Shown: positions 15,942 through 23,796, numbered from the stretch's first letter. The stretch is DNA of 33,533 bases from Richelia sinica FACHB-800 (GCF_014698825.1 NZ_JACJTT010000053.1:1-33533); one strand, 5' to 3'. Notes: generated by a model not told the origin, from the letters alone. Made by a program: numbers and translations.

Positions 15942-16293
15942 TTAATAACCTCTGATATTATGTCTGTCTGCATAGTTATCATAAAACCGGTTAAAAAGAA
16001 TTGTTCACGCAGAGACGCAGAGACGCAGAGAAGAGAACACAAAGAGGACTTTTACAACATGTCTCTGAAACTCTCTGCCCTTCGGTTCCTTCGTTCCTAT
16101 GCCTTCGGCACGCTTCGCGAACGTGGTTCATTGGTTCATAACTTGTGCGTAAGTCCCACAGATATGAGTTCGTTGTAATGATTGATATATTAGTCTTGAA
16201 AAAATATTATAAGGAAAGTTTCCATATAATAAACAATTATGCAGCAAATTTAGTTCAGCTTTATTTTTTTCTCAATCATTGTGAGTTCCCAAT
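15942..16293. repeat. Gap with GACGCAGA-type tandem repeat and an inverted 24-mer dispersed repeat
   Basis: At 16009-16033 the unit ACGCAGAG repeats about three times, a pattern met again in looser form at 23704-23740. At 16099-16122 lies an inverted copy of the 24-mer seen three times at 5309-5415 (core ATGCCTTCGGCACGCTTCGC). The right part (16180-16293) is very AT-rich and holds a weak palindrome, CTCA...TGAG, at 16272-16286, just before the PIN gene. A short plus-strand frame crosses the repeats, but its protein is not gene-like. Confidence 0.75.
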
Positions 16294-17457
16294 ATGGAGT
16301 TAGATGAACTTAAAAAACTTGTCAGGGCAGGGCATTTTGGGGCAATTACTTTAGACACATCAATTTTTGATGCCCATGGTTTAAAGTTAGAGTCAGGACT
16401 AATCAGACAATTGGAGCAATTTCGAGATAGTTCTATAAAGTTAATCATCTCTGAAGTGGTTAAAGAGGAATTATTGTGCCACTTGATTGAAAACACAAAA
16501 GAGGCAAAAAAAGAGATTGAAAAATCTTTAAGACAGGCTAGAGATTATTGGCAAGTTGAGGAAAATAAAATTGAAAAAATAAAAAAGCTAATTTTTGATG
16601 GAAATGAAGTTCAAGAAATTGTAAATGAGCGATTTAATCAATTTATAAAAGCTACGTCACTTGAAATTATTGAACCTAATAATTATTTAACAGTCAGCGA
16701 TCTGATACACCAGTATTTCCATTCTAAACCACCGTTTTCGGAAACTGGTAAGAAAAAAAGTGAATTTCCTGATGCAATTGCTTTAATATCTCTTGAGGTA
16801 TGGGCTAACAAGAATAACACAAAAGTGATTGTTGTCACATCTGACAATGACTGGAAAAGATTCTGTCAATCTTCCGATAAACTTTTTGCTATCAATGATT
16901 TTGCTGGAGCTTTGGGACTATTTCAGTTTCAGGATGCTGAGGATGTATGCAGATATTTATCGGAAAAGTATGAGTTGGGGTATATTGAAAATATACAAGA
17001 AGCTATATGGGATGCTTTAGAGCTTCAGATTTATAATTTCGATATTTATATAGAAGCAGATTCTTATTATCGTTATGAAGAGGAAGTAACAGAAATTAAA
17101 GTCAATGGATTTCAATTTAAATTGCTTGAATCTCCAAACATAATATTTAGACCTGTTAATTTTGATCATGATAGCTTGACTGTTGAATCAATATTGCTTG
17201 TTGATATCAACGTTGAGTGTAATTTTTTCTTTGCTGTCTATGATTCTATTGATAAGGAAGATGTGGGAATAGGAGGAAATACTGTAAAGACTCAAGCTGA
17301 TTTGGATGTAGAGGTTTTAATCACATTTGTAGGTGATTTGAATAAGATTGGTGCAGAATTTGACGTAGATGACATTGAAATCGAGATTCAAGCACCCCTT
17401 AGCATTAATTTTGGTTTCATTGAACCAGATTGGGGAGATGGAGGTGATGATTATTGA
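16294..17457 (+). CDS. PIN-domain protein (DUF4935-like) with an unassigned beta-rich C-terminal domain
   Basis: A 387-residue soluble protein. The N-terminal part (about 1-205) is PIN-like: AITLDTSIF with Asp21, SEVVKEEL with Glu54/Glu58, EFPDAIALISL with Asp160, and VVTSDNDWKRF with Asp184/Asp186. These give the four acids of a metal-dependent RNase site. The inserted charged helices between residues 65 and 125 fit the larger DUF4935 form. The C-terminal half (about 230-387) alternates strands (YNFDIYIEADSYYRYEEEVT, VESILLVDINVECNFFF, VEVLITFVGDL) and ends very acidic (EPDWGDGGDDY); I do not recognise it. The gene is AT-rich and flanked on both sides by repeats, between hpnA and the RND gene, which suggests later arrival. 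It has no partner gene. A role in stress or phage response is a guess. Confidence 0.8.
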   Translation: MELDELKKLVRAGHFGAITLDTSIFDAHGLKLESGLIRQLEQFRDSSIKLIISEVVKEELLCHLIENTKEAKKEIEKSLRQARDYWQVEENKIEKIKKLIFDGNEVQEIVNERFNQFIKATSLEIIEPNNYLTVSDLIHQYFHSKPPFSETGKKKSEFPDAIALISLEVWANKNNTKVIVVTSDNDWKRFCQSSDKLFAINDFAGALGLFQFQDAEDVCRYLSEKYELGYIENIQEAIWDALELQIYNFDIYIEADSYYRYEEEVTEIKVNGFQFKLLESPNIIFRPVNFDHDSLTVESILLVDINVECNFFFAVYDSIDKEDVGIGGNTVKTQADLDVEVLITFVGDLNKIGAEFDVDDIEIEIQAPLSINFGFIEPDWGDGGDDY

Positions 17458-17630
17458 GAAACGGCATAAAACTCCTGCTACACCGGAACGAAGTGTGATC
17501 GTTGTAGGCTAGGTTGACAACCGCAAAACCAGCATTGTTTTTACTTAGCAATCACGAATTTGAATGTTGATCCAGGATATAGCAATGGACAGAGCAGTTA
17601 AGACATTAACTCAAACTAAAACTTAGACAA

Positions 17631-17747
17631 CCAAAGGCTTTTAGCACTGTCACCTGTCACCTGTTACCTGTCACCTGCTATAAAATCCCCGACTTCTTGA
17701 AAAAATCGGGGATCTCAAACTGTCACCTGTCACCTGTTCCCTGTCAC
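17631..17747. repeat. Two heptamer arrays flanking a perfect hairpin, running into the RND gene
   Basis: Heptamers CTGTCAC/CTGTTAC run from 17647 to 17674 and again CTGTCAC/CTGTTCC from 17720 to 17747. The second array contains the last five codons and the TGA stop of the minus-strand RND gene. Between them lies the hairpin at 17685-17713. At 17631-17646 is an element CCAAAGGCTTTTAGCA whose relatives occur at 20566-20582 and 28879-28896. The remaining part of 17458-17630 shows nothing I can name. Confidence 0.85.
17685..17713 (-). terminator. Hairpin, probable terminator of the RND gene
   Basis: ATCCCCGA (17685-17692) and TCGGGGAT (17706-17713) form a perfect 8-base-pair stem with a 13-base loop. 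Read on the minus strand the stem ends in GGGGATTTTAT, giving a short T tract, 17 bases beyond the RND stop. Similar CCCCGACTTCTT hairpins are dispersed in cyanobacterial genomes, so it may also be a mobile repeat. Confidence 0.6.
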
Positions 17748-20477
17748 CTTCTGACGAGGAAACCAATCATCTAAAATTGCATAGACAACTGGTACTACAA
17801 CCAGGCTGAGGATAGTTGAACTAACCAAACCACCAGCAATTGCTACAGCCATAGGCGATCGCAATTCGGAACCAGCACCTAAGCCCAAAGCAATGGGAAC
17901 CATACCTAAAATGGTGGCTGCGGTGGTCATCATAATCGGTCGGAGACGAATGGGCCCAGCTTTCAAGATTGCTTCTGTTTTCTCTAAACCTGAGTCACGT
18001 AACTGATTAATGCAATCAACAATCAAAATGGCGTTTTTGTTAGCAATACCTAGCAAGAACACAAAACCAATGAGAGATATCATGCCAAAATCGCTCTTGG
18101 TTAAAAGTAGTGCTAATAAAGCTCCCACTAATGCTAACGGTAGAGAAATACCAATTACGATGGGATCAACCCAGCTTTTAAACAACCAAATCAGCACCAC
18201 GATAATACAAAGTGCAGATAATCCTAAGGTGATGCCAAAGCTACCAAAAACTTCACTTTGATAGGCAGAATCTCCCCCTAAATCTAAGGTGGCATCGGCT
18301 GGCATTAATGCTTTAGCCTCAGCGGTAATTTTGTCGGTGGCTTCTCCTAAGGAGAGATTTTGTCCGAGATTAGCACCAATATAAGCAACTCGCTGACCGT
18401 TCAACCTTTCTACATGTAAAAACTTACCTTGTTGATTAGATTCACCAGTCACGGTGACATCCACAAAACCGGGCTGATCCTCAATTTTTTCTTTAATTGC
18501 TTTTGCTGTTTTATTTAAACTATCTAAATCATTGCCTCGTAAAGCTAATTGCAGAGTTTTCTGACTGCCTGTGTCCACAAATTGAATATCTTCTACACTG
18601 GTAGTAACACCAGATAAAGTTGGTAGTGAACTGCGGAGTTGGTCTTGAAACTCTGCGGTTTTAATATTTCGGTCTTGCTTGAGCTTAACGTATAACGTAC
18701 CTTTATTCGGCTCACCTTCACGAGAACCCACAGTTGCAAACACAGTTTCCACTGCGGGTGACTTTCTCACAACTTCTTCCAGTTTTTTGGCAACCTGCAA
18801 TGAATCATTTAAAGGATTTGGAAGCTGAATTTGAGATGAGGAAGCAAGAACAGAAGCAGCCACAGAATTATTTTGGTTTCTTTCTATCGTGTCTCCTTCT
18901 CCCCCTTGTTTTTCTTGTCCTGCTTGTCCTACTTGTCCTGCTTGCGCCCCTGGTTCCAAACCGGGAGGTAGACTAGGTAGGGGTGCTGTGTAGATAATAT
19001 TAAATTCGCCTCGGTCAAGTTTGGGAATAAAGCCTTTAGGAATCAGAGGAATCGTCACTATTCCGACAATTAAACTGATCATCCCCAACCCCACCACAAT
19101 CCGACGATGTTTTAAAGACCATGCCAACAAATCACGGTAAGCAAGGTCAAATTTCGCCCAAAGTTGGCTGGTGCGCTGGGGAGAACGAGGGGGAGTAGGT
19201 TTGAGCCAGTAAATTGCTAATACAGGAGATAAAGTTCTGGCTACTAGTAAGGATGTGAGCATGGCTGCGGAAACAGTGATGCCAAAGGGTTTAAAAAACT
19301 GACCAATCACTCCTCCCATAAAACCAATGGGTAAAAATACAGCTACAGCTGTGAAGGTAGCTGCTGTAACTGTTAACCCAATTTCCTTAGTAGCAATAAA
19401 AGCGGCTTGACGTGGTGTTGAGCCATTTTCCACGTGTCGCATGATGTTTTCGACATCAACGATCGCATCGTCTACGATACTACCAATTACCAAAGCTAGG
19501 GCTAATAGGGTAATTGTTTCTAAGTTAAAGCCATAAATCGCCATGACGATAAATGTCCCTAACAAAGAAATGGGAATCGCTAAGGCGGAAATCAGGGTAG
19601 CTTGCCAATTCCATAAAAATGGGAAAATGACTACCACAGATAAAATAATGGCTTCAATCAGGGCATCAATGGTGGAATGGGTAGCTTTTTGAATATATTC
19701 GGCTTGGGTAGAAGCGAGGGAAAGGGTAACATCCTTGAGGTTAGACCGGAGTTTTTGAATTTCTTTCTCAACTCGGCTAACTACTTCCAGGGTGTTAGCA
19801 TTTCCTTTTTTAATGACCTGAATGGCTAGGGCTTCTTTCCCGTTAAACCTAATTAAAGTCCCGACTGCTGGTAGTCCTGTGGGATTGGTGGAAGGTGGTG
19901 CTACATTCCCGTCACCTAGCAGAGACACCTTGAGCACACCTGGTAATTGAGCGATCGCTGGAATAATTTTATCCTTTGTCAACTTCTGCAAATCAGCAAG
20001 ATTCCGCCCAGAACTTTCTATCGCATAACTGACAGCAGCTGATTCGTTTAAATTCAGGGGAATGATTTTGTAAGATGCACCTTTGGGTAAGGTTAACTGC
20101 TTGAGTGCCTTTTCGGTGTTATTTTTAGAGGTTTCTAAGTTGGTTCCCACCACAAAGGACAAACTCACAGCGGTTTGACCAGGATAGGTGGATGAGCGAA
20201 TATCTTCTAATCCTTCCAGGGATTTGAGGCTTTCTTCTAGTGGTTTAGTCAGTTTTGCTTCTGTGTCCAGTGCTGTACTCAAGGGTGCTTGGGCATTCAC
20301 CACTACTACCGGAAAGGTAATATCGGGAAATAACGCATACTTGAGAGAACTGAAGGCCAGTAGTCCAGCTACTACTACTGCGATCCAAAAACTTACCGTC
20401 AACCACGAAAACTCAATCGCCAATTTGGAAATATTGAAGCGTTCGCGTGCGGATTTTGCGTGATTAGGCTGTACCAT
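17730..20477 (-). CDS. RND efflux permease (HAE1/AcrB type), shortened, with a repeat-encoded linker
   Basis: A 915-residue inner-membrane proton-driven exporter. Helix 1 is at about 27-48 and the first porter domain at 49-270. Helices 2-6 span about 270-425 with the proton-relay pair Asp336-Asp337 in GSIVDDAIVDVEN. Helix 7 is at about 457-480, then the second porter domain, then helices 8-12 (from about 750). AcrB proteins have about 1030-1050 residues, so both porter domains are trimmed. Residues 501-555 form a low-complexity Gly/Gln/Pro linker partly encoded by 9-base repeats at 18905-18949. The last residues VTGNR and the stop come from a heptamer repeat. No membrane-fusion or outer-membrane partner gene is adjacent. 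It is not of the HpnN/MMPL type despite the hopanoid neighbours. The substrate is unknown. Confidence 0.92.
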   Translation of the reverse strand: MVQPNHAKSARERFNISKLAIEFSWLTVSFWIAVVVAGLLAFSSLKYALFPDITFPVVVVNAQAPLSTALDTEAKLTKPLEESLKSLEGLEDIRSSTYPGQTAVSLSFVVGTNLETSKNNTEKALKQLTLPKGASYKIIPLNLNESAAVSYAIESSGRNLADLQKLTKDKIIPAIAQLPGVLKVSLLGDGNVAPPSTNPTGLPAVGTLIRFNGKEALAIQVIKKGNANTLEVVSRVEKEIQKLRSNLKDVTLSLASTQAEYIQKATHSTIDALIEAIILSVVVIFPFLWNWQATLISALAIPISLLGTFIVMAIYGFNLETITLLALALVIGSIVDDAIVDVENIMRHVENGSTPRQAAFIATKEIGLTVTAATFTAVAVFLPIGFMGGVIGQFFKPFGITVSAAMLTSLLVARTLSPVLAIYWLKPTPPRSPQRTSQLWAKFDLAYRDLLAWSLKHRRIVVGLGMISLIVGIVTIPLIPKGFIPKLDRGEFNIIYTAPLPSLPPGLEPGAQAGQVGQAGQEKQGGEGDTIERNQNNSVAASVLASSSQIQLPNPLNDSLQVAKKLEEVVRKSPAVETVFATVGSREGEPNKGTLYVKLKQDRNIKTAEFQDQLRSSLPTLSGVTTSVEDIQFVDTGSQKTLQLALRGNDLDSLNKTAKAIKEKIEDQPGFVDVTVTGESNQQGKFLHVERLNGQRVAYIGANLGQNLSLGEATDKITAEAKALMPADATLDLGGDSAYQSEVFGSFGITLGLSALCIIVVLIWLFKSWVDPIVIGISLPLALVGALLALLLTKSDFGMISLIGFVFLLGIANKNAILIVDCINQLRDSGLEKTEAILKAGPIRLRPIMMTTAATILGMVPIALGLGAGSELRSPMAVAIAGGLVSSTILSLVVVPVVYAILDDWFPRQKVTGNR
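18905..18949. repeat. 9-base tandem repeat inside the RND coding region
   Basis: Five units in tandem: CTTGTTTTT, CTTGTCCTG, CTTGTCCTA, CTTGTCCTG and CTTGCGCCC. On the minus strand they encode the residue triplets GAQ, AGQ, VGQ, AGQ and EKQ (residues 510-524), so the repeat keeps the frame and lies in a periplasmic linker after helix 7. Confidence 0.9.
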
Positions 20478-20768
20478 GTCGAAAAATCATCGTGTGGCTG
20501 ACACAATTTATGTAGCTATGCTACAGTCAATCACTGCTATTTTGCGAACTCATACCAGGTGAAAGGGCTAAAAGCCTTGTGGAGTTTAAGTTATTGATGC
20601 TCGATGACTGCTGGTGGTAATGAAATTTGCATACATCATCTCAAATATGCAATTACAACATAATTTTCCGGTAAATGAAATTAAAACTGAATCTCAAATC
20701 CACACTTCCTGCATCATCTTATACTAACCATAGAAGAAAGCAATTATGACACACAACAAAATTGATCA
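20478..20768. other. Gap between the divergent RND and ferritin-like genes
   Basis: No coding frame is supported. At 20566-20582 there is GGCTAAAAGCCTTGTGG, a relative of the repeat-linked elements at 17631-17646 (inverted) and 28879-28896. The gap must hold the promoters for both divergent genes, but I could not pick clear -35/-10 pairs. Confidence 0.5.
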
Positions 20769-21623
20769 ATGAAAATTGGCTCAGTGGAACACAAGAAATT
20801 ATTTTGTGCCACCTTTATGGAGACATATCAGGAATATAAACCGGAAAGTCTGCCTTGGCCAGATTTAGATGAGCAGGGTTTGCAACTTCTACAAGGCATT
20901 CCTTTTTGGCAAAAGGCGTTGGATATTGAACGGGAAGCGGGAGCAATGGTCAGTGGCTATGCTGCTACAGTTAAAGATCGTCTCATTCAAGAAGCGATCG
21001 CTCTCCAAGGTCGGGAAGAAACCCGTCATGCCAATTTAATTAAAACTCTCATTGACCGTTATCAAATTGAGATGCCACCGCGGCCACCTGTGGAGGTTCC
21101 CCAAAATATTGAGCCAGCTTTCACGACTTTTGGCTTTGAAGAGTGCCTAGATTCCTTCTTTGCCTTTGGACTATTTGCGATCGCCCGGGAAGCTGATATA
21201 TTCCCAGAACAGCTATTTACTATTTTTGACCTGATTTTAGATGAAGAAGCAAGACACATAGTCTTTTTCATCAACTGGTTTACCTATACCCAAATTGAAA
21301 GAGGTCACGGTTTACCATTACTTCGCGGTGCTAAAACTCTTTGGTACTATAGCAGAGCCATGAGTAATTTAATTGATACTTTTGGTGGTAGGGATACTAG
21401 CGGTACGGGGTTTACAGCCACTAGTGCTACTACCTTGACTAATGATTTAACGGCTGAAAAATTTCTCGCTGTCTGCATTCGAGAAAATGAATACCGGATG
21501 AGTAAATATGATTCCCGACTTTTGCAACCACGATTTTTACCCAGATTAGCCACAACTGTTTTGCGTACAATTCAATTACTACCCAAGCGTAAACCGCAAA
21601 CACCCCAAGGAGCCAGTGCCTAA
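20769..21623 (+). CDS. Ferritin-like di-iron protein translationally coupled to hpnG
   Basis: A 284-residue protein with the residue pattern of a four-helix di-iron carboxylate site: Glu54/Glu56 in ALDIEREAGAMV, an ExxH at Glu84-His87 in REETRHANL, Glu141 in FAIAREADIFP, and a second ExxH at Glu160-His163 in DEEARHIVFF. Two lone Glu residues plus two ExxH motifs are what ferritin-like oxidases and hydroxylases use. The last third (after about 200) is outside that bundle. Its final 8 bases overlap the GTG start of hpnG, so the two are almost surely made together. That suggests a job near hopanoid side-chain chemistry, such as an oxidation step, but this is inference. It might equally be an iron or peroxide-handling protein. 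There is no signal peptide. Confidence 0.8.
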   Translation: MKIGSVEHKKLFCATFMETYQEYKPESLPWPDLDEQGLQLLQGIPFWQKALDIEREAGAMVSGYAATVKDRLIQEAIALQGREETRHANLIKTLIDRYQIEMPPRPPVEVPQNIEPAFTTFGFEECLDSFFAFGLFAIAREADIFPEQLFTIFDLILDEEARHIVFFINWFTYTQIERGHGLPLLRGAKTLWYYSRAMSNLIDTFGGRDTSGTGFTATSATTLTNDLTAEKFLAVCIRENEYRMSKYDSRLLQPRFLPRLATTVLRTIQLLPKRKPQTPQGASA

Positions 21624-22296
21624 ATTATCATCTATTGACTTCGTTTTAGTGCCGCAGGGAGCAGAATATCAAGCGGTGTGTCGTGGTTTAAGCCGTGTTC
21701 AAGACTCCAAACCCCAGGTAATTGCTATTCCTGTGGGAATTCACCCGTTGCGGCATTTCTTACCTAAATTATCTCTGCAACCAAACCAGCGATTGTTACT
21801 CATGGGTTTATGTGGCAGTTTAAATCCCCAATTGCAGGTAGGAGATGTAGTTGTCTATGAAGAGTGCGTTTATCAAGGTCATCTGCGAAAGTGCGATCGC
21901 ACCCTGACCACAGAAATTAATTCTTACTTATCAAATAAATCTAAATTTGTCAAGGGATTAACTAGCGATCGCGTCATTTCCTTAGCAACAGAAAAACAAG
22001 ATTTATTTCTCAAGACTGGTGCTGATGTAGTGGATATGGAAGGCTTTGCAGCCTTAGAATTTTGTCAGCACATAGGGGTAAATTTAGCCATGGTCAGAGT
22101 TGTGAGTGATGATTGTCGCTACGATATCCCCAACCTCGCATCAGCTATTAGCAGTGATGGTTCTCTTCAACCCCTATCCTTAGCGTGGGAATTTCTCCGT
22201 CAACCTATACCAGCATGGCGTTTAATTCGCGGTTCCTTAACTGGATTAAAGATTTTAGAGCAAATTACCACACTCCTATTCAACCTTTCAGCGTAA
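21616..22296 (+). CDS. hpnG: Adenosylhopane nucleosidase/phosphorylase HpnG
   Basis: A 226-residue member of the MTA/SAH nucleosidase (PNP/UDP) superfamily. Motifs are MGLCGSLNPQLQVGDVVVYE (63-82), VVDMEGFAALEF with the ribose-binding Met141-Glu142, and VRVVSDDC with the base-binding Asp165/Asp166. In the hopanoid pathway HpnG removes adenine from adenosylhopane made by HpnH, leading to ribosylhopane. HpnH is encoded about 7 kb away on the other strand, which supports the assignment. The start is GTG at 21616 with AAGGAG only 3 bases upstream, inside the ferritin-like gene; the overlap of 8 bases indicates coupling. A plain MTA/SAH nucleosidase is the alternative, but the sequence is divergent from Pfs-type enzymes. 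Confidence 0.88.
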   Translation: MPKLSSIDFVLVPQGAEYQAVCRGLSRVQDSKPQVIAIPVGIHPLRHFLPKLSLQPNQRLLLMGLCGSLNPQLQVGDVVVYEECVYQGHLRKCDRTLTTEINSYLSNKSKFVKGLTSDRVISLATEKQDLFLKTGADVVDMEGFAALEFCQHIGVNLAMVRVVSDDCRYDIPNLASAISSDGSLQPLSLAWEFLRQPIPAWRLIRGSLTGLKILEQITTLLFNLSA

Positions 22297-22364
22297 AATG
22301 TCCCGATAAGTCAATTGAGCCACGAATTCAAGCTAAAATTAGTCTTTGCAGGAATCACTCACCT

Positions 22365-22748
22365 ATGCTGACTGATATATTGCCTTTCGACATTCAAATA
22401 GACAGAATAGCGATCGCTGGAGCAACTTTATGGTCTTTAGCGCTATATGTCGCCTTTTCCTCAGTCAGTCAATGGGTTATAGAACAACTCAATCGCTGGT
22501 TTAACTTTGCTGAACGTTCCCTTTACACCAGTCAAGCAGAATTTGAAAAAACCCGTCGCGCTAGAGAATCCCAAAATGCTTTTTACGCCTCACTATTTAG
22601 TATAGTTCCCTTCCTAGTCGTTGGTGCTTTATGTAACTGGACATTGGAATTAGGCTTAGGTCGTAGTTGGGCTGTAAGTATGGGTATACTAGCTTGTATG
22701 GGTGCTGGTGTTTATGAACTGGGACGCAGAGACGGAGAATCTGACTAA
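22365..22748 (+). CDS. Small membrane protein downstream of hpnG, function unknown
   Basis: I take the ATG at 22365 (127 residues, MLTDILPFDIQ). A longer frame starts at 22185 but would overlap hpnG by 112 bases and begins with unconvincing sequence. AGGA lies about 11 bases upstream. The protein has a first helix at about 15-33 (AGATLWSLALYVAF), a charged amphipathic loop (WFNFAERSLYTSQAEFEKTRRARESQ), and two further helices (FYASLFSIVPFLVVGALCNW; SWAVSMGILACMGAGVYEL). It ends GRRDGESD. I do not recognise a family. It follows hpnG by 68 bases on the same strand, so it may be in that operon. Its last 4 bases overlap the end of the convergent modD-like gene. Confidence 0.7.
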   Translation: MLTDILPFDIQIDRIAIAGATLWSLALYVAFSSVSQWVIEQLNRWFNFAERSLYTSQAEFEKTRRARESQNAFYASLFSIVPFLVVGALCNWTLELGLGRSWAVSMGILACMGAGVYELGRRDGESD

Positions 22749-23593
22749 ATTCGCGTCATTTTCGCCCCAATATCCGCAGGTTTACCAAAATATGTGCAAC
22801 TAGTAACTAAAATATCTACACCTGTGCTAGCGTAATTTTTCACATTTTCTAGGTTAATTCCCCCTGCGGCCGCTAATTTTAAAGTGGGGTATTGCTGTTT
22901 TAATTGTTGTACTAAAGCAGTCAATTCGGAAGTGGGAATTTTATCAAATTGAATTAAATCTACCCCAGCCTGTGCTACCATCCAAGCATCTTCTACTGTT
23001 TCTACTTCTATACAAATTTTTTGTTCAGGAAATCTTTGTCGCAGTTGATTGATACGCTCAATTATTCCTGCAATTGTATCGATAAATATGAGATGTTGCT
23101 TAAAAATTAGCACCGTTTCTGATAGTCCCAACCGATGGGGAGATGCACCACCAGCTAAAATGCTTTTCATCGAAATCATTCTGGTTCCAGGAAAGCATTT
23201 GCGAGTGGTGACAACTGCAATCTGAGGATTGACTGTTTTCGCAGCATCTACTAAAGCTTTAGTCCGGGAAGCGATACCAGAAGCATATTCCATTAAGTTT
23301 AATCCTACTCGCCAACCAATGTGTAGTGCTTCCGCTAAACCTGTAGCTTTGAAAATTAATTGCTGTGCTGGTATATGAGTTCCACTTTCTACTAAATATT
23401 CAACTTTCGCACCACAATATTCAAAGACCTTTTTTGCTTCTTCCGTGGCACAAACGGTCATGGGATGACGGGTAGAAAATTCTATTACCCCTGATTCTTG
23501 ACCTATTCCTAATCCATAGGTGGTCAAGTCGAGGAATGGTACATCTTCTTGGACTAATTGAGCGATCGCTTGATCAGAAAGAAATACTCTCAT
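22745..23593 (-). CDS. modD: ModD-like phosphoribosyltransferase (NadC family)
   Basis: A 282-residue homologue of nicotinate-nucleotide pyrophosphorylase. The N-terminal half has VPFLDLTTYGLGIG. The barrel has EYASGIASRTKALVDAA, the loop TTRKCFPGTRMISMKSILAGG, and SPHRLGLSETVLIFKQH. It ends with LAAAGGINLENVKNYASTG and FGKPADIGAKM. The Lys/Arg pattern for quinolinate and PRPP resembles NadC, but LSETVLIF and the PADI ending match the ModD subgroup, named from molybdate-transport gene clusters. Its reaction is not established. No modABC or nad gene is adjacent here, and moaE is 20 kb away, so context does not help. A true NadC is the alternative. It is convergent with the small membrane protein, with a 4-base overlap. 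Confidence 0.82.
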   Translation of the reverse strand: MRVFLSDQAIAQLVQEDVPFLDLTTYGLGIGQESGVIEFSTRHPMTVCATEEAKKVFEYCGAKVEYLVESGTHIPAQQLIFKATGLAEALHIGWRVGLNLMEYASGIASRTKALVDAAKTVNPQIAVVTTRKCFPGTRMISMKSILAGGASPHRLGLSETVLIFKQHLIFIDTIAGIIERINQLRQRFPEQKICIEVETVEDAWMVAQAGVDLIQFDKIPTSELTALVQQLKQQYPTLKLAAAGGINLENVKNYASTGVDILVTSCTYFGKPADIGAKMTRI

Positions 23594-23703
23594 TTGCTGT
23601 TTTTTATCTGTAGAGATGGTAATTTCACAGCAATATTAATGGTATTTTATCTGCTTTTTTGTGCCTGTGGGTGAGATTTTGGGATTTTGTGGTGGTTTTT
23701 TCG

Positions 23704-23740
23704 CGTAAAGACGCAAAGATGCGGAGAAAAACGCAAAGAT
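23704..23740. repeat. Degenerate GACGCAAAGA tandem repeat
   Basis: Units TAAAGACGCAAAGATGCGG and AAAACGCAAAG repeat loosely from 23704 to 23740. It is related in sequence to the GACGCAGA repeat at 16009-16033. It lies between the modD-like start and the porin terminator. Confidence 0.55.
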
Positions 23741-23748
23741 TAGGTGAT

Positions 23749-23778
23749 AAAAAAAGATGCGAAGCTGGTCTTCGCATC
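23749..23778 (-). terminator. Terminator of the porin gene
   Basis: GATGCGAAG (23756-23764) and CTTCGCATC (23770-23778) form a perfect 9-base-pair stem with loop CTGGT. On the minus strand the stem is followed by seven T (complement of 23749-23755). It lies 18 bases after the stop of the porin gene, so it is a textbook Rho-independent terminator. Confidence 0.93.
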
Positions 23779-23796
23779 CTCTGATTACGTGGAAGT

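Noticed and set aside
15897-16178. Plus-strand frame of 93 codons after hpnA
   Set aside because: It starts inside hpnA on the opposite strand and runs through dispersed repeats; the protein looks random.
16272-16286. CTCA...TGAG palindrome as an operator of the PIN gene
   Set aside because: It is short and imperfect with no regulator nearby; chance is likely in AT-rich sequence.
14935-17747. Heptamer arrays as a CRISPR
   Set aside because: Units are 7 bases and contiguous without unique spacers, and no cas gene is in the window.
17730-20477. RND permease as HpnN, the hopanoid transporter
   Set aside because: Helix and motif layout (GSIVDDAIVDVEN, two porter domains) is AcrB/HAE1-like and not MMPL/HpnN-like, despite the hopanoid neighbours.
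22185-22364. 60-residue N-terminal extension of the small membrane protein
   Set aside because: It overlaps hpnG by 112 bases and has no ribosome site or membrane-protein character; the ATG at 22365 is more likely.
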